DNA of 64,000 bases from assembly GCF_934294775.1 (NCBI RefSeq), contig NZ_CAKRAH010000007.1:30958-94957 (forward strand), read 5' to 3'. The notes beneath the pieces are model-generated. The model searched no databases. It was given only the letters and a program-made list of their open reading frames with translations, and was not told the DNA's origin. Positions within the stretch are counted from its first letter, which is position 1. Every line of letters starts with the position of its first letter. The translations under genes and the position numbers were made by a program. This document shows, piece after piece, positions 7,148 through 17,637 of the stretch. This stretch comes from an uncultured Dorea sp. (GTDB lineage: Bacteria; Bacillota; Clostridia; Lachnospirales; Lachnospiraceae).

Positions 7148-8020
7148 TTAATCGTCCAATAGAAAATCTTTTGCGTATTCCAGAAATGTTTTCGAAGCCG
7201 GTGACAGGTTTTCGAGGGAAGAATAAGCAAGGCCGAGTTGTCTGGTTATGGCAGGCTTTAACGGTCGTTTTACAAATTTTCCCTGTTGTCCACGAAGAAG
7301 GAGTCCTGGAAGGAGGGAATAACCTAATTCGTGTTCGACCATGGAAAGAGATGAAAATTCGTTCCTTGTAACGTAGCGTATGTCCGGATGGATTTTGTAT
7401 TTTTTCAAAACTCTGTGAACGTCACTTCCTGGTGTGTATTCTGTGATTATGAAAGGAGCACCCTCGAGCGCCTCGATGGGAATGAACTCTTCTTTGGCGA
7501 GGGGATCATTTTCGGGAACAACAACATACATCGGGTCATCCATGACAGGAAGAAACTGGTAGCTATGATTCTTTTGAAGGCTGATAAAGCCGATATCAAC
7601 ACGACGTTCCTGGATCCAGTCGGCCAGTTCGCCTTCCACGCCCTCGATAACCTGTATGATAATATCGGGGTGTGTTTGCTGGAATTCACGGATAATCTTA
7701 GGAATCCAGTGAATAGAACAGCTGAGATAAGTGCCAATGCGTATGGTGCCCTTTTGCGCACCGTTGAGTGCAGCGATTTCCTGATGGATAACTTCGTCAG
7801 CATTCAGCAGGGCGCGGATTGCCGGAATAAGTGATTTGGCTTCGTTTGTGAGCTTGATTCCGTGATGATCCTTAATATAAAGAGGAAATCCGACTTTTTT
7901 TTCCAGATTTTTCATCGTCTGTGTGATTCCTGATTGTGTGTAGCCAAGCTCTGCGCCTACACGTGTGAAACTGCCATAATCATCTACGGCAAGCATGATT
8001 TTCCAACTTTTGATATCCAT
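7148..8020 (-). CDS. LysR-family transcriptional regulator
   Basis: The protein has 290 residues, the usual LysR length. The N-terminal winged helix-turn-helix covers residues 1-60 (SFTRVGAELGYTQSGITQTM, then FPLYIKDHHGIKLT). The effector-binding domain follows from about residue 90 (GTIRIGTYLSCSIHWIPKII). A GGAGA site precedes ATG 8020. The nearest structural genes are the ncRNA and TSUP permease, which lie beyond its terminator on the same strand. LysR proteins usually control a divergent gene, but the divergent side here is the rpsJ leader 700 nt away with no gene in between. The target is unknown. Confidence 0.92.
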   Translation of the reverse strand: MDIKSWKIMLAVDDYGSFTRVGAELGYTQSGITQTMKNLEKKVGFPLYIKDHHGIKLTNEAKSLIPAIRALLNADEVIHQEIAALNGAQKGTIRIGTYLSCSIHWIPKIIREFQQTHPDIIIQVIEGVEGELADWIQERRVDIGFISLQKNHSYQFLPVMDDPMYVVVPENDPLAKEEFIPIEALEGAPFIITEYTPGSDVHRVLKKYKIHPDIRYVTRNEFSSLSMVEHELGYSLLPGLLLRGQQGKFVKRPLKPAITRQLGLAYSSLENLSPASKTFLEYAKDFLLDD

Positions 8021-8452
8021 ATATATTTCTCCGTTGTGTAAATGTGAATAGTGTGATCAGTATTACGAAAAAATAATGCAGATACAGTCATTGGGTGAGG
8101 AAAGATACCTTACGTTAATGTTTGAATGTATCGGTAAAATTAGAAATAGTAATACTGATATTAGAATTAGTTTTACTTACAAAATAATAGTAGCGAAAAT
8201 ATATCAGAATTACAAGTGTGTAAAATATCTTTTTGATGTTATTTTTGCTACAATCAATTTGTGACATATATTGCAGGAGTTTTTTGGACAGACTCGGGAA
8301 TGTGCCTGGAAAACAGGAAAGAATGGAACAATATTGGTTGGAATCGAAGAGAAAGAAATGGGTTTCTTCCTTATATAAAAGAGTAGAGAAAAAACAAAAA
8401 ACACGAAGATGAATTGTACTAGAAAAAAAACAAAAAATAATGAAATAAACAC
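8021..8452. other. intergenic region without a supported gene
   Basis: This AT-rich region lies between the LysR start and the S10 promoter. Short reading frames here lack ribosome binding sites or family signals. A 28-codon frame starting at the ATG near 8299 has no good SD spacing. I see no clear hairpin or terminator. It probably holds the LysR promoter (8021-8075) and upstream activating A/T tracts of the S10 promoter. Confidence 0.4.
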
Positions 8453-8481
8453 TTGCAAAATATGCTTGTATCGGATATACT
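8453..8481 (+). promoter_or_regulatory. sigma-A promoter of the S10 operon
   Basis: TTGCAA (8453-8458), a 17-nt spacer and TATACT (8476-8481) lie behind A-rich tracts. It gives a leader of about 230 nt before rpsJ. Confidence 0.75.
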
Positions 8482-8487
8482 AAAACA

Positions 8488-8715
8488 GCTGTGACATGAT
8501 AGCGTTGAAGCGAGAGGTTGCTGCCAGAGATTGGCAGGTTTTCCGTGGAGCGAATGTCAAGTTAGGAAACTGGCGACAAGTCACTGTACGAAACTACTAT
8601 AACGGCCACTGCGATGTGGTAACAACGTGTGAGTTGCTCACGACACACACGGGAGAGTGTACAGTCACCGCTTGTCGTACTCGATTATAAGTACGAAAAG
8701 GAGGCGACTTTTTTT
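8488..8715 (+). promoter_or_regulatory. structured leader of the S10 operon
   Basis: Several pairings are visible: CTGCCA/TGGCAG (8521-8537), ACTGTAC (8583-8589) with GTACAGT (8659-8665), an internal CCAC/GTGG, and CGTACT/AGTACG ending just before the AGGAGG of rpsJ. A long-range closing helix enclosing smaller stems is typical of ribosomal-protein autoregulatory leaders. The ligand protein cannot be named from sequence. Confidence 0.5.
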
Positions 8716-9027
8716 ATGGCAAGTCAAGTAATGAGAATCACATTGAAAGCGTATGATCATCAGTTAGTAGATGCATCCGCAAAGAAAATCATCGAAACTG
8801 TAAAGAAAAACGGATCTAAGGTGAGTGGACCTGTACCACTTCCAACTAAGAAGGAAGTAGTTACAATTTTAAGAGCTGTTCACAAATACAAAGATTCCAG
8901 AGAGCAGTTCGAGCAGAGAACTCATAAGAGACTGATCGATATCATTGCACCAACACAGAAAACTGTAGATGCATTATCTAGATTAGAGATGCCAGCTGGT
9001 GTAGCTATTGATATCAAAATGAAATAA
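8716..9027 (+). CDS. rpsJ: 30S ribosomal protein S10
   Basis: S10 is a 30S head protein and, as NusE, part of antitermination complexes. The 103-residue product shows the typical [14 protein letters not shown] start (here [14 protein letters not shown]), the [11 protein letters not shown] loop and the [10 protein letters not shown] segment. ATG 8716 follows an AAAGGAGG site after a T-run; an upstream in-frame ATG inside the leader has no site. It is the first gene of the S10-spc-alpha cluster. Confidence 0.97.
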   Translation: MASQVMRITLKAYDHQLVDASAKKIIETVKKNGSKVSGPVPLPTKKEVVTILRAVHKYKDSREQFEQRTHKRLIDIIAPTQKTVDALSRLEMPAGVAIDIKMK

Positions 9028-9101
9028 GAAACAGTAATTCCTATAATTTAGGATGAGCGTCCAGGTGGCGTTCCGCTGTAAATCACAGGAGGTAAAATAA
9101 A

Positions 9102-9782
9102 ATGAAGAAAGCTATTTTAGCAACAAAAGTCGGAATGACTCAGATCTTCAACGAAGACGGAACACTTACTCCGGTAACAGTTCTTCAGGCAGGACCTTGT
9201 GCTGTAACACAGATCAAAACTGTTGAGAACGATGGATATGAAGCTGTTCAGGTTGGATTCGTTGACAAGAAAGACAAGATCATCAACAAAGACAAAGGTG
9301 GAAAGAAAGAAATCGTTCACCGTCACGGTGTAACAAAGGCAGAGCAGGGACACTTTGCTAAAGCCGGTGTTACAGGTAAGAGATATGTAAGAGAATTTAA
9401 GTTTGAAAATGCTAGCGAATATGAGTTAGGCCAGGAAATCAAGGCTGATATCTTCGCTGCTGGAGATAAGATTGATGCAACTGCAATCTCTAAAGGAAAA
9501 GGATTCCAGGGCGCAATCAAACGTCACAATCAGTCAAGAGGACCTATGGCTCATGGTTCTAAGTATCATCGCCATGCTGGTTCAAACGGTGCTTGTTCAG
9601 ATCCAAGTAAGGTATTCAAAGGAAAACACATGCCAGGACATATGGGAAGTAAGAAGATTACAGTTCAGAACCTCGTAGTTGTACGTGTTGACGCTGAGAA
9701 CAACTTACTTCTGGTTAAAGGTTCAGTACCGGGACCTAAGAAATCTTTAGTAACTATCAAAGAAGCAGTAAAAGCTAACTAA
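9102..9782 (+). CDS. rplC: 50S ribosomal protein L3
   Basis: L3 is an early-assembling 50S protein near the peptidyl-transferase centre. At 226 residues it is somewhat longer than the 209 of Bacillus, with extra lysine-rich residues around 65-95. The start [16 protein letters not shown] and the [19 protein letters not shown] loop, where the glutamine-methylation site of other L3 proteins lies, identify it. An AGGAGG precedes the ATG. Confidence 0.97.
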   Translation: MKKAILATKVGMTQIFNEDGTLTPVTVLQAGPCAVTQIKTVENDGYEAVQVGFVDKKDKIINKDKGGKKEIVHRHGVTKAEQGHFAKAGVTGKRYVREFKFENASEYELGQEIKADIFAAGDKIDATAISKGKGFQGAIKRHNQSRGPMAHGSKYHRHAGSNGACSDPSKVFKGKHMPGHMGSKKITVQNLVVVRVDAENNLLLVKGSVPGPKKSLVTIKEAVKAN

Positions 9783-9811
9783 GATTTGGCGAAGGAAGGA
9801 GGACACTTAAG

Positions 9812-10432
9812 ATGGCTAACGTATCTGTTTATAATATCGAAGGTAAAGAAGTTGGTAAGATCGACTTAAGCGATGCTGTATTCGGTGTTGAAGTTAATGA
9901 ACATCTTGTACACATGGCAGTTGTAAGCCAGCTTGCAAATAACCGTCAGGGAACACAGAAAGCAAAAACACGTTCTGAAGTTTCTGGTGGTGGAAGAAAA
10001 CCATGGAGACAGAAAGGAACCGGTCATGCAAGACAGGGATCTACAAGAGCTCCACAGTGGACAGGCGGCGGAGTTGTATTCGCACCAGTTCCGAGAGATT
10101 ATTCTTTCAAAATGAATAAGAGAGAGAAGAGAGCAGCTCTTAAATCTGCACTCACATCAAGAGTAGAAGAAAACAAATTCATCGTAATCGATGAAATCAA
10201 CTTTGAAGAAGCAAAGACAAAGAACTTTGCAAACATTCTTAAGAATTTAGATGTATCTAAAGCATTAGTAGTATTAGAGGATGATAACAAGAACGCAGAG
10301 CTTTCTGCAAGAAACATCGCTGATGTTAAGACTGCAAAGACTAATACAATCAATGTGTACGATATCTTAAAATACAACACAGTTATCACAACAAAAGCTG
10401 TTGTTGCTAAAATCGAGGAGGTGTACGCATAA
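9812..10432 (+). CDS. rplD: 50S ribosomal protein L4
   Basis: L4 lines the exit tunnel of the 50S subunit. The 206-residue protein has the extended loop [17 protein letters not shown] and the C-terminal NVYDILKY segment. In enterobacteria L4 represses the S10 operon via its leader; whether that holds here is unknown. Its TAA overlaps the ATG of rplW by one base, indicating coupling. Confidence 0.97.
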   Translation: MANVSVYNIEGKEVGKIDLSDAVFGVEVNEHLVHMAVVSQLANNRQGTQKAKTRSEVSGGGRKPWRQKGTGHARQGSTRAPQWTGGGVVFAPVPRDYSFKMNKREKRAALKSALTSRVEENKFIVIDEINFEEAKTKNFANILKNLDVSKALVVLEDDNKNAELSARNIADVKTAKTNTINVYDILKYNTVITTKAVVAKIEEVYA

Positions 10433-10737
10433 TGGCAAACGTTCAGTATTATGATGTAATCCTTAAACCTGTAGTAACAGAAAAGAGTATGGAACTTATG
10501 GGAGAAAAGAAATACACTTTCTTAGTACACCCAGAAGCAACAAAATCTCAGATTAAAGAAGCTGTTGAAAAAATGTTTACCGGAACAAAAGTTGAAAAAG
10601 TAAACACAATGAACAACGATGGAAAGAAGAAAAGAGTTCGTGGAACTTACAACTTCGGAAAAACAGCTAAGACAAAGAAAGCAATCGTAAAACTTACAGA
10701 GGATAGCGCTGATATCGAGATCTTCCAGGGATTATAA
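10432..10737 (+). CDS. rplW: 50S ribosomal protein L23
   Basis: L23 sits at the tunnel exit and docks trigger factor and SRP. The 101-residue protein shows [14 protein letters not shown] at the start and the [16 protein letters not shown] loop. It overlaps rplD by one base and is 57 nt from rplB. Confidence 0.97.
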   Translation: MANVQYYDVILKPVVTEKSMELMGEKKYTFLVHPEATKSQIKEAVEKMFTGTKVEKVNTMNNDGKKKRVRGTYNFGKTAKTKKAIVKLTEDSADIEIFQGL

Positions 10738-10794
10738 GATTGCAAAGCATACGGACAGAAACCGTGACAATAAACAATTGAAAGGAGATTTATC

Positions 10795-11637
10795 ATGGGA
10801 ATTAAAACATACCGCCCATATACGCCTTCCAGAAGACAGATGACTGGTTCTGATTTCTCTGAAATCACAAAGACAACACCAGAAAAATCTCTGTTAGCTC
10901 CAAAGAGCAGACAGGCAGGTCGTAATAATCAAGGAAAAATCACAGTTAGACACCGCGGAGGCGGAGCTAAGAAAAAATATAGAATTATCGACTTCAAGAG
11001 AAGAAAAGACAATATCCACGCAACTGTACTTGGTATCGAATACGATCCAAACAGAACAGCTAATATTGCTCTGATCTGCTATGAAGATGGTGAAAAAGCA
11101 TATATCATCGCTCCAGAAGGACTTACAGATGGAATGACAATCATGAATGGACCAGAAGCCGAAGTTAAGATCGGTAACTGCCTTCCATTAGCACAGATTC
11201 CAGTTGGTACTCAGGTTCACAACATTGAGCTTCATCCTGGAAAAGGTGGACAGATGGTTCGTTCCGCTGGTAACAGTGCTCAGTTAATGGCTAAAGAAGG
11301 AAAATATGCTACACTCAGACTTCCATCAGGAGAAATGAGAATGGTACCACTTGAGTGCAGAGCTTCTATCGGAGTTGTAGGAAATGGTGATCACAACCTG
11401 ATCAACATTGGTAAAGCAGGACGTAAACGTCATATGGGAATCAGACCTACAGTTCGTGGTTCTGTTATGAACCCGAATGACCATCCACACGGTGGTGGTG
11501 AAGGTAAGACAGGAATCGGTCGTCCGGGTCCGTGTACACCTTGGGGTAAACCAGCACTTGGTCTTAAGACAAGAAAGAAAAACAAAGCTTCTAACAAGAT
11601 GATCGTAAGAAGAAGAGATGGTAAAGCAATTAAATAG
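10795..11637 (+). CDS. rplB: 50S ribosomal protein L2
   Basis: L2 is required for subunit joining and peptidyl transfer. The 280-residue protein has the [16 protein letters not shown] start, the [12 protein letters not shown] segment and the conserved [17 protein letters not shown] loop with the critical histidine near residue 230. It is preceded by GAAAGGAG. Confidence 0.98.
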   Translation: MGIKTYRPYTPSRRQMTGSDFSEITKTTPEKSLLAPKSRQAGRNNQGKITVRHRGGGAKKKYRIIDFKRRKDNIHATVLGIEYDPNRTANIALICYEDGEKAYIIAPEGLTDGMTIMNGPEAEVKIGNCLPLAQIPVGTQVHNIELHPGKGGQMVRSAGNSAQLMAKEGKYATLRLPSGEMRMVPLECRASIGVVGNGDHNLINIGKAGRKRHMGIRPTVRGSVMNPNDHPHGGGEGKTGIGRPGPCTPWGKPALGLKTRKKNKASNKMIVRRRDGKAIK

Positions 11638-11660
11638 TTTTCATAAGGAGGTTAGAACCT

Positions 11661-11942
11661 ATGGCACGTTCTATTAAAAAAGGACCATTCGCAGACGCAA
11701 GCCTGCTTAAAAAGGTTGATGCTATGAACGAGGCTGGAGACAAGTCTGTAATCAAGACATGGTCCCGTCGTTCTACAATCTTCCCAAGCATGATCGGACA
11801 CACAATTGCCGTTCATGACGGAAGAAAGCACGTACCTGTATATGTTACTGAAGATATGGTTGGACACAAACTCGGAGAGTTCGTAGCAACCAGAACTTAC
11901 AGAGGACACGGAAAAGACGAAAAGAAATCCAAAGTTAGATAA
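11661..11942 (+). CDS. rpsS: 30S ribosomal protein S19
   Basis: S19 is a 30S head protein contacting S13. The 93-residue protein has [12 protein letters not shown] at the start and the [28 protein letters not shown] core. A strong AAGGAGG lies before the ATG. Confidence 0.97.
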   Translation: MARSIKKGPFADASLLKKVDAMNEAGDKSVIKTWSRRSTIFPSMIGHTIAVHDGRKHVPVYVTEDMVGHKLGEFVATRTYRGHGKDEKKSKVR

Positions 11943-11968
11943 TTAGATTGTGAAAGGAGGGTTCATCC

Positions 11969-12355
11969 ATGGCTAAAGGACATAGATCCCAAATTAAAAG
12001 AGAAAGAAATGCTAACAAAGATACAAGACCTTCTGCTAAGTTATCTTACGCAAGAGTTTCTGTTCAGAAAGCATGCTTCGTATTAGATGCCATCAGAGGT
12101 AAGGATGTAACAACAGCACTTGGTATTTTGACATACAATCCAAGATATGCTTCTAGTTTAATAAAGAAATTATTAGAGTCTGCAATTGCAAATGCTGAAA
12201 ACAATAACGGCATGAATGCTGAGAATCTGTACATTGCAGAGGCTTATGCAAACAAAGGACCAACAATGAAGAGAATCAGACCTAGAGCACAGGGTAGAGC
12301 TTACAGAATCGAAAAGAGAATGAGCCACATTACACTCGTGCTTGATGAAAGATAA
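11969..12355 (+). CDS. rplV: 50S ribosomal protein L22
   Basis: L22 contributes the beta-hairpin that narrows the exit tunnel. The 128-residue protein shows [21 protein letters not shown] and the C-terminal [20 protein letters not shown], the hairpin with macrolide contacts. rpsC follows after 11 nt. Confidence 0.97.
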   Translation: MAKGHRSQIKRERNANKDTRPSAKLSYARVSVQKACFVLDAIRGKDVTTALGILTYNPRYASSLIKKLLESAIANAENNNGMNAENLYIAEAYANKGPTMKRIRPRAQGRAYRIEKRMSHITLVLDER

Positions 12356-12366
12356 GGAGGGCAAAC

Positions 12367-13020
12367 ATGGGACAGAAAGTTAATCCTCATGGTTTGAGAG
12401 TCGGAGTTATCAAAGACTGGGACTCAAGATGGTATGCAGAGAAAGATTTCGCAGACTGCTTAGTTGAAGACCATGAAATCAGAACATATCTTAAGAAGAG
12501 ATTATACAGTGCTGGTATTTCTAAAATTGAAATCGAGAGAGCATCTGACCGCGTTAAGATTATCGTTTACACAGCAAAACCTGGTGTTGTAATCGGTAAA
12601 GGTGGAGCAGAGATCGAGAAAGTAAAAGGTGAATTAGCACAGTTTACAGATAAAAAGTTAATCGTTGACATCAAAGAAATCAAGAGACCGGATAAAGATG
12701 CTCAGTTAGTAGCTGAGAACATCGCATTACAGCTCGAGAACCGTATTTCTTTCAGACGTGCTATGAAATCTTGCATGTCAAGAACTATGAAATCTGGAGC
12801 ACTTGGTGTTAAGACTTCTGTATCAGGACGTCTTGGCGGAGCTGATATGGCTCGTACAGAGTTCTACAGCGAGGGAACAATTCCTCTTCAGACACTGAGA
12901 GCAGACATTGACTACGGATTCGCTGAAGCAAACACAACTTACGGAAAAGTTGGTGTTAAGGTTTGGATCTACAAAGGCGAAGTTCTTCCGGAGAAAACAG
13001 TTAAGGAAGGAGATAGATAA
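12367..13020 (+). CDS. rpsC: 30S ribosomal protein S3
   Basis: S3 forms part of the mRNA entry helicase. The 217-residue protein has the KH-domain GxxG loop ([13 protein letters not shown], residues 74-86) and the C-terminal [15 protein letters not shown]. It is two bases from rplP and coupled to it. Confidence 0.97.
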   Translation: MGQKVNPHGLRVGVIKDWDSRWYAEKDFADCLVEDHEIRTYLKKRLYSAGISKIEIERASDRVKIIVYTAKPGVVIGKGGAEIEKVKGELAQFTDKKLIVDIKEIKRPDKDAQLVAENIALQLENRISFRRAMKSCMSRTMKSGALGVKTSVSGRLGGADMARTEFYSEGTIPLQTLRADIDYGFAEANTTYGKVGVKVWIYKGEVLPEKTVKEGDR

Positions 13021-13022
13021 TC

Positions 13023-13460
13023 ATGTTAATGCCAAAAAGAGTAAAACGTCGTAAACAATTCCGTGGTACCATGAAGGGTAAAGCTCTTCGCGGTAACCAG
13101 ATTACAAATGGTGAATATGGTATCGTTGCAACGGAACCTTGCTGGATCCGTTCTAACCAGATCGAAGCTGCCCGTATCGCTATGACACGTTACATCAAGC
13201 GTGGTGGTAAAGTTTGGATTAAGATATTCCCAGATAAACCTGTAACTACGAAACCAGCTGAAACACGTATGGGTTCTGGTAAAGGAACCTTAGAGTACTG
13301 GGTAGCTGTTGTTAAACCGGGACGCGTTCTTTTCGAGATCGCTGGTGTACCGGAAGAAGTTGCTAAAGAGGCTCTTCGTCTTGCAACTCACAAGCTGCCA
13401 TGTAAATGTAAAGTAGTTTCTCGCGCAGACTTAGAAGGCGGTGATAACAGTGAAAATTAA
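13023..13460 (+). CDS. rplP: 50S ribosomal protein L16
   Basis: L16 organises the A-site of the 50S subunit. The 145-residue protein begins [15 protein letters not shown], as is usual, and has the [26 protein letters not shown] core. Its last codons overlap the start of rpmC by 11 nt. Confidence 0.97.
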   Translation: MLMPKRVKRRKQFRGTMKGKALRGNQITNGEYGIVATEPCWIRSNQIEAARIAMTRYIKRGGKVWIKIFPDKPVTTKPAETRMGSGKGTLEYWVAVVKPGRVLFEIAGVPEEVAKEALRLATHKLPCKCKVVSRADLEGGDNSEN

Positions 13461-13653
13461 TGCATTTGTTGAAGATTTAAAAGCAAAGTCAGCTGCAGAG
13501 CTGAACGAAGAATTAGTAGCTGCTAAAAAGGAACTTTTCAATTTAAGATTCCAGAACGCAACAAACCAGTTGGACAATACAAGCAGAATTAAAGAAGTAA
13601 GAAGAAATATTGCCAGAATTCAGACAGTAATCACTGAAAAGGCAGCTCAGTAG
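13450..13653 (+). CDS. rpmC: 50S ribosomal protein L29
   Basis: L29 is a small helical protein at the tunnel exit. I place the start at GTG 13450, giving [22 protein letters not shown] (67 residues), because AGGCGGTGA is correctly spaced and L29 proteins begin here. An upstream ATT/GTG-type extension inside rplP would add three non-conserved residues. It overlaps rplP. Confidence 0.95.
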   Translation: MKINAFVEDLKAKSAAELNEELVAAKKELFNLRFQNATNQLDNTSRIKEVRRNIARIQTVITEKAAQ

Positions 13654-13690
13654 AAACTGAAAACTCACAAAATGAAAGGAGTTACAGACT

Positions 13691-13945
13691 GTGGAAAGAA
13701 ATCTTAGAAAAACCAGAGTTGGTAAGGTTGTCAGCAACAAGATGGACAAAACTATCGTTGTAGCAATCGAAGATCATGTAAAACATCCACTTTACAAGAA
13801 GATTGTAAAGAAGACATATAAATTAAAAGCACATGATGAAAACAATGAGTGCAACATTGGCGACAAAGTAAAAGTTATGGAAACAAGACCTCTGTCAAAA
13901 GACAAGAGATGGAGACTTGTTGAAGTTATGGAAAAAGTGAAATAG
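13691..13945 (+). CDS. rpsQ: 30S ribosomal protein S17
   Basis: S17 is an OB-fold primary rRNA-binding protein. The 84-residue product starts at GTG with [21 protein letters not shown] and contains [19 protein letters not shown]. An AAAGGAG site precedes the GTG. Confidence 0.96.
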   Translation: MERNLRKTRVGKVVSNKMDKTIVVAIEDHVKHPLYKKIVKKTYKLKAHDENNECNIGDKVKVMETRPLSKDKRWRLVEVMEKVK

Positions 13946-13964
13946 TATAAGGAGGGAAACCTGC

Positions 13965-14333
13965 ATGATACAGCAAGAAAGCAGACTTAAAGTAGCAGAC
14001 AACACAGGTGCGAAAGAGTTACTGTGTATCCGTGTACTTGGCGGTTCAACAAGAAGATATGCAAGTATCGGTGATGTAATCGTTGCGACTGTTAAAGATG
14101 CAACACCAGGCGGCGTTGTTAAAAAAGGTGACGTAGTTAAAGCTGTAGTTGTTCGTACTGTAAATAGTACACGTCGTAAAGATGGATCTTATATCCGTTT
14201 CGATGAAAATGCTGCTGTAATTATAAAAGATGATAAGACACCAAGAGGAACCCGTATCTTCGGGCCAGTAGCAAGAGAGCTCCGTGATAAACAGTTCATG
14301 AGAATTGTTTCTCTGGCTCCGGAAGTACTTTAA
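13965..14333 (+). CDS. rplN: 50S ribosomal protein L14
   Basis: L14 forms intersubunit bridge B8. The 122-residue protein starts [19 protein letters not shown] and contains [11 protein letters not shown] and [23 protein letters not shown] precedes it. Confidence 0.98.
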   Translation: MIQQESRLKVADNTGAKELLCIRVLGGSTRRYASIGDVIVATVKDATPGGVVKKGDVVKAVVVRTVNSTRRKDGSYIRFDENAAVIIKDDKTPRGTRIFGPVARELRDKQFMRIVSLAPEVL

Positions 14334-14348
14334 GGAGGTGCGCATAAG

Positions 14349-14660
14349 ATGTCAACATTAAAGATCAAAAAAGGTGATACAGTTAAAGTTATCGCTGGTA
14401 AAGATAAAGACAAAGAAGGCAAAGTTATCGCTGTTAACCAGAAGGACGGAAAGGTTACAGTTGAAGGCGTTAACATGCTGACAAAGCACACAAAACCAAG
14501 TGTACAGAACCAGGAAGGCGGAATCGTTCGTCAGGAAGGACCAATCGATATCTCTAATGTAATGTATATCCATAAGGGAGAAGCTACAAGAGTTGGTTTC
14601 AAGATGGATGGAGACAAAAAAGTACGTTACGCTAAAAAAACTGGCGATATCATTGATTAA
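14349..14660 (+). CDS. rplX: 50S ribosomal protein L24
   Basis: L24 is an assembly-initiator protein with a KOW motif (KGDTVKVIAGKDKDKEGKV, residues 8-26) and the TKHTKPSVQNQEGGI segment. Length is 103 residues. AAGGAGGTGC precedes the start. Confidence 0.97.
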   Translation: MSTLKIKKGDTVKVIAGKDKDKEGKVIAVNQKDGKVTVEGVNMLTKHTKPSVQNQEGGIVRQEGPIDISNVMYIHKGEATRVGFKMDGDKKVRYAKKTGDIID

Positions 14661-14683
14661 TTTGAGGAAGGAGGTCCAAAGCT

Positions 14684-15223
14684 TTGAGTAGACTGAAAGA
14701 ACAGTACCAGAACGAGATCGTTGACGCAATGATCAAAAAGTTCGGTTATAAAAATATTATGGAAGTACCAAAACTCGACAAAGTTGTTATCAACATGGGT
14801 GTTGGTGAAGCAAAAGATAATGCAAAACTTTTAGATGCTGCAATCGCTGACATGGAGAAAATCACAGGTCAGAAGGCTGTAGTTTGTAAAGCTAAGAAGT
14901 CCGTTGCTAACTTTAAGATCAGAGAGGGTATGCCGATCGGATGTAAAGTTACATTAAGAGGAGAAAAGATGTATGAGTTCGTTGACCGTCTGGTTAACCT
15001 TGCACTCCCACGTGTACGTGACTTCAGAGGTGTTAATCCTAACGCATTCGACGGAAGAGGTAACTACGCTCTCGGAATCAAAGAGCAGCTGATCTTCCCT
15101 GAGATCGAATACGATAAAGTAGATAAAGTAAGAGGTATGGATATCATCTTCGTTACTACTGCTAATACAGATGAAGAGGCACGCGAACTGCTTACACAGT
15201 TCAACATGCCATTTACAAAATAA
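14684..15223 (+). CDS. rplE: 50S ribosomal protein L5
   Basis: L5 binds 5S rRNA. The 179-residue protein uses a TTG start at 14684 ([15 protein letters not shown]), supported by GGAAGGAGG about 10 nt upstream and by family length. Core motifs are [15 protein letters not shown] and [15 protein letters not shown]. Confidence 0.96.
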   Translation: MSRLKEQYQNEIVDAMIKKFGYKNIMEVPKLDKVVINMGVGEAKDNAKLLDAAIADMEKITGQKAVVCKAKKSVANFKIREGMPIGCKVTLRGEKMYEFVDRLVNLALPRVRDFRGVNPNAFDGRGNYALGIKEQLIFPEIEYDKVDKVRGMDIIFVTTANTDEEARELLTQFNMPFTK

Positions 15224-15234
15224 GGAGGTAAATT

Positions 15235-15420
15235 ATGGCTAAGACAGCAATGAAAGTGAAACAGCAGCGCAAGCAGAAGTTCTCTACAAGAGAATACAAT
15301 CGTTGCAGAATCTGTGGACGTCCACATGCATATTTGAGAAAATATGGTATCTGCCGTGTTTGCTTCCGTGAGTTAGCATACAAGGGACAGATTCCAGGTG
15401 TTAAGAAAGCAAGTTGGTAG
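15235..15420 (+). CDS. rpsN: 30S ribosomal protein S14, zinc-binding type
   Basis: At 61 residues this is the short S14 type with two CxxC pairs (CRIC at 24-27, CRVC at 40-43) that bind one zinc. It sits between L5 and S8, the usual place. A second zinc-free S14 is not in the window. Confidence 0.97.
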   Translation: MAKTAMKVKQQRKQKFSTREYNRCRICGRPHAYLRKYGICRVCFRELAYKGQIPGVKKASW

Positions 15421-15432
15421 GAGGAAAGAACA

Positions 15433-15834
15433 ATGACAATGAGTGATCCAATCGCAGATATGCTTACAAGAATTCGTAATGCAAACACTGCTAAACATGA
15501 TACTGTAGATGTTCCGGCATCCAAGATGAAGCTTGCTATCGCTAATATCTTGTTAGATGAAGGATATATCGAGAAATACGACGTTATCGAAGATGGCGTA
15601 TTCAAAACAATTCACATCACACTGAAATATGGTGCTGATAAGAACGAAAAAGTTATCACAGGCCTTAAGAGAATTTCTAAACCAGGTCTTCGTGTATATG
15701 CTTCAAGCGAGAATGTACCTAAGGTATTTGGTGGACTTGGAACAGCAATCATTTCCACAAACCAGGGTGTAATCACTGATAAAGCTGCTAGAAAGCTTGG
15801 CATCGGTGGAGAAGTTCTCTGCTATATTTGGTAA
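15433..15834 (+). CDS. rpsH: 30S ribosomal protein S8
   Basis: S8 is a primary 16S-binding protein and the known repressor of the spc operon in enterobacteria. The 133-residue protein has [15 protein letters not shown] at the start and the C-terminal [15 protein letters not shown]. The ATG at 15433 has GAGGA upstream; a second in-frame ATG two codons later is possible. Confidence 0.97.
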   Translation: MTMSDPIADMLTRIRNANTAKHDTVDVPASKMKLAIANILLDEGYIEKYDVIEDGVFKTIHITLKYGADKNEKVITGLKRISKPGLRVYASSENVPKVFGGLGTAIISTNQGVITDKAARKLGIGGEVLCYIW

Positions 15835-15961
15835 GAAACCCGCAAGCAACTTAGTGAAGGTGTGCCTTATGGCACAGCCTGAACTGATTGCAATAAATGA
15901 AACTGAAAACAGAAAAGCCATAAGAGCTTTTCCGAGAATCTAAGTTAAGGAGGAATAAGGT

Positions 15962-16504
15962 ATGTCACGTATCGGAAGACATCCAATCGCTATCCCGGCA
16001 GGCGTAACTGTTGAGATCGCTGAGAACAATGTAGTGACTGTTAAAGGTCCAAAGGGAACACTTGAAAAAGCACTTCCAACAGAGATGGAAATCAAACAGG
16101 AAGGCGAAGAAATCGTTGTAACAAGACCAAATGACTTAAAGAAAATGAAATCTTTACATGGTCTTACAAGAACACTGATCAATAACATGGTTATTGGTGT
16201 AACAGAAGGATACCAGAAGGTTCTGGAAGTTAACGGTGTTGGATACAGAGCAGCAAAATCAGGTAACAAATTAACACTGAACCTTGGTTATTCTCATCCA
16301 GTCGAGATGGAAGATCCTGAAGGCATTGAGACAGTAGTTGAAGGTCAGAACAAGATCATCGTTAAAGGACTCAGTAAAGAAAAAGTTGGTCAGTTTGCGG
16401 CTGAGATCAGAGACAAGAGAAGACCGGAGCCTTACAAAGGTAAAGGTATTAAGTATGCTGATGAAGTTATCAGACGTAAAGTTGGTAAGACTGGTAAAAA
16501 ATAA
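15962..16504 (+). CDS. rplF: 50S ribosomal protein L6
   Basis: L6 lies near the sarcin-ricin loop. The 180-residue protein has [15 protein letters not shown] and the C-terminal [17 protein letters not shown] 127-nt gap to rpsH, unusual for this operon, contains a small hairpin (GTGCC/GGCAC near 15863-15875). Confidence 0.97.
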   Translation: MSRIGRHPIAIPAGVTVEIAENNVVTVKGPKGTLEKALPTEMEIKQEGEEIVVTRPNDLKKMKSLHGLTRTLINNMVIGVTEGYQKVLEVNGVGYRAAKSGNKLTLNLGYSHPVEMEDPEGIETVVEGQNKIIVKGLSKEKVGQFAAEIRDKRRPEPYKGKGIKYADEVIRRKVGKTGKK

Positions 16505-16521
16505 GTAAGGAGAGTGTGAAA

Positions 16522-16890
16522 ATGGTTAGCAAGAAATCAAGAAGTGAAGTTCGTGTAAACAAGCACAGAAAATTACGTAACCGTTTAGCTGGAACAACAG
16601 AGTGTCCACGCTTAGCTGTGTTTAGAAGTAATAATCATATGTATGCTCAAATTATTGACGATACAGTTGGAAATACACTGGTTTCCGCTTCCACTCTTCA
16701 GAAAGATGTGAAAGCAAACCTGGAGAAAACTAACAACGTTGATGCAGCAGCATATTTAGGAAAAGTCATTGCCGAGAAGGCACTTGAGAAAGGTATTAAA
16801 GACGTTGTCTTCGATAGAGGCGGATTTATTTACCAGGGTAAAATTCAGGCATTAGCAGACGCAGCTAGAGAAGCTGGGTTGAATTTCTAG
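16522..16890 (+). CDS. rplR: 50S ribosomal protein L18
   Basis: L18 delivers 5S rRNA with L5. ATG 16522 ([22 protein letters not shown], 122 residues) fits the AAGGAG spacing better than an in-frame GTG six bases earlier. The C-terminus REAGLNF is typical. Confidence 0.96.
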   Translation: MVSKKSRSEVRVNKHRKLRNRLAGTTECPRLAVFRSNNHMYAQIIDDTVGNTLVSASTLQKDVKANLEKTNNVDAAAYLGKVIAEKALEKGIKDVVFDRGGFIYQGKIQALADAAREAGLNF

Positions 16891-16904
16891 AAGGAGGAGC
16901 ACAC

Positions 16905-17414
16905 ATGAGACAGGAACGTATTGATGCTAATTCATTAGAATTAAACGAAAAAGTAGTATCAATTAAACGTGTAACCAAAGTTGTTAAGGGTGGCCGTAAT
17001 ATGAGATTCACAGCTTTAGTAGTTGTTGGTGACGGAAATGGCCATGTTGGTGCAGGTTTAGGAAAAGCTACAGAAATTCCAGAAGCAATCCGCAAAGGAA
17101 AAGAAGATGCAGCTAAAAATCTCATCTCTGTAGCATTAGATGAAAATGACAGTGTAACACATGATTATATCGGTAAATTCGGAGGCGCTTCTGTATTACT
17201 TAAGAAGGCTCCAGAAGGTACTGGAGTTATCGCTGGTGGTCCAGCGCGTGCCGTAATCGAGATGGCAGGAATCAAGAATATCCGTACAAAATCTCTTGGT
17301 TCTAACAACAAACAGAATGTAGTACTTGCTACAATCGAAGGATTACGCCAGATCAAAACTCCAGAAGAAGTAGCTAAGCTTCGCGGTAAATCTGTTGAAG
17401 AGATCTTTGGCTAA
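16905..17414 (+). CDS. rpsE: 30S ribosomal protein S5
   Basis: S5 is a decoding-fidelity protein. The 169 residues include the double-stranded RNA-binding S5 domain ([18 protein letters not shown], residues 18-35) and the [17 protein letters not shown] segment. Confidence 0.97.
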   Translation: MRQERIDANSLELNEKVVSIKRVTKVVKGGRNMRFTALVVVGDGNGHVGAGLGKATEIPEAIRKGKEDAAKNLISVALDENDSVTHDYIGKFGGASVLLKKAPEGTGVIAGGPARAVIEMAGIKNIRTKSLGSNNKQNVVLATIEGLRQIKTPEEVAKLRGKSVEEIFG

Positions 17415-17428
17415 GGAGGTAGAACAAA

Positions 17429-17608
17429 ATGGCAGATTTAAAAATCACATTAGTAAAATCTACAATCGGTGCTGTACCTAAGCATAAGAAAACTGTTGAA
17501 GCATTAGGACTTAAGAAGCTGAACAAAACTGTTGTACTTCCAGATAATGCAGCAACTAGAGGTATGGTAAAACAGGTTTCTCACCTGGTAAAAGTAGAAG
17601 AAGTATAA
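17429..17608 (+). CDS. rpmD: 50S ribosomal protein L30
   Basis: A short gene of 59 codons: [20 protein letters not shown] at the start, the KLNKTV segment in the middle and [10 protein letters not shown] at the end match L30. An AAGGAGG lies 8 nt before the ATG. Position between S5 and L15 is canonical. Confidence 0.95.
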   Translation: MADLKITLVKSTIGAVPKHKKTVEALGLKKLNKTVVLPDNAATRGMVKQVSHLVKVEEV

Positions 17609-17637
17609 TTAATTTATTCGGATAAGGAGGTGTCACA

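Noticed and set aside
8299..8390. 28-codon frame starting MCLENRKEW in the region before the S10 promoter
   Set aside because: No ribosome binding site at proper distance and no recognisable similarity; probably chance.
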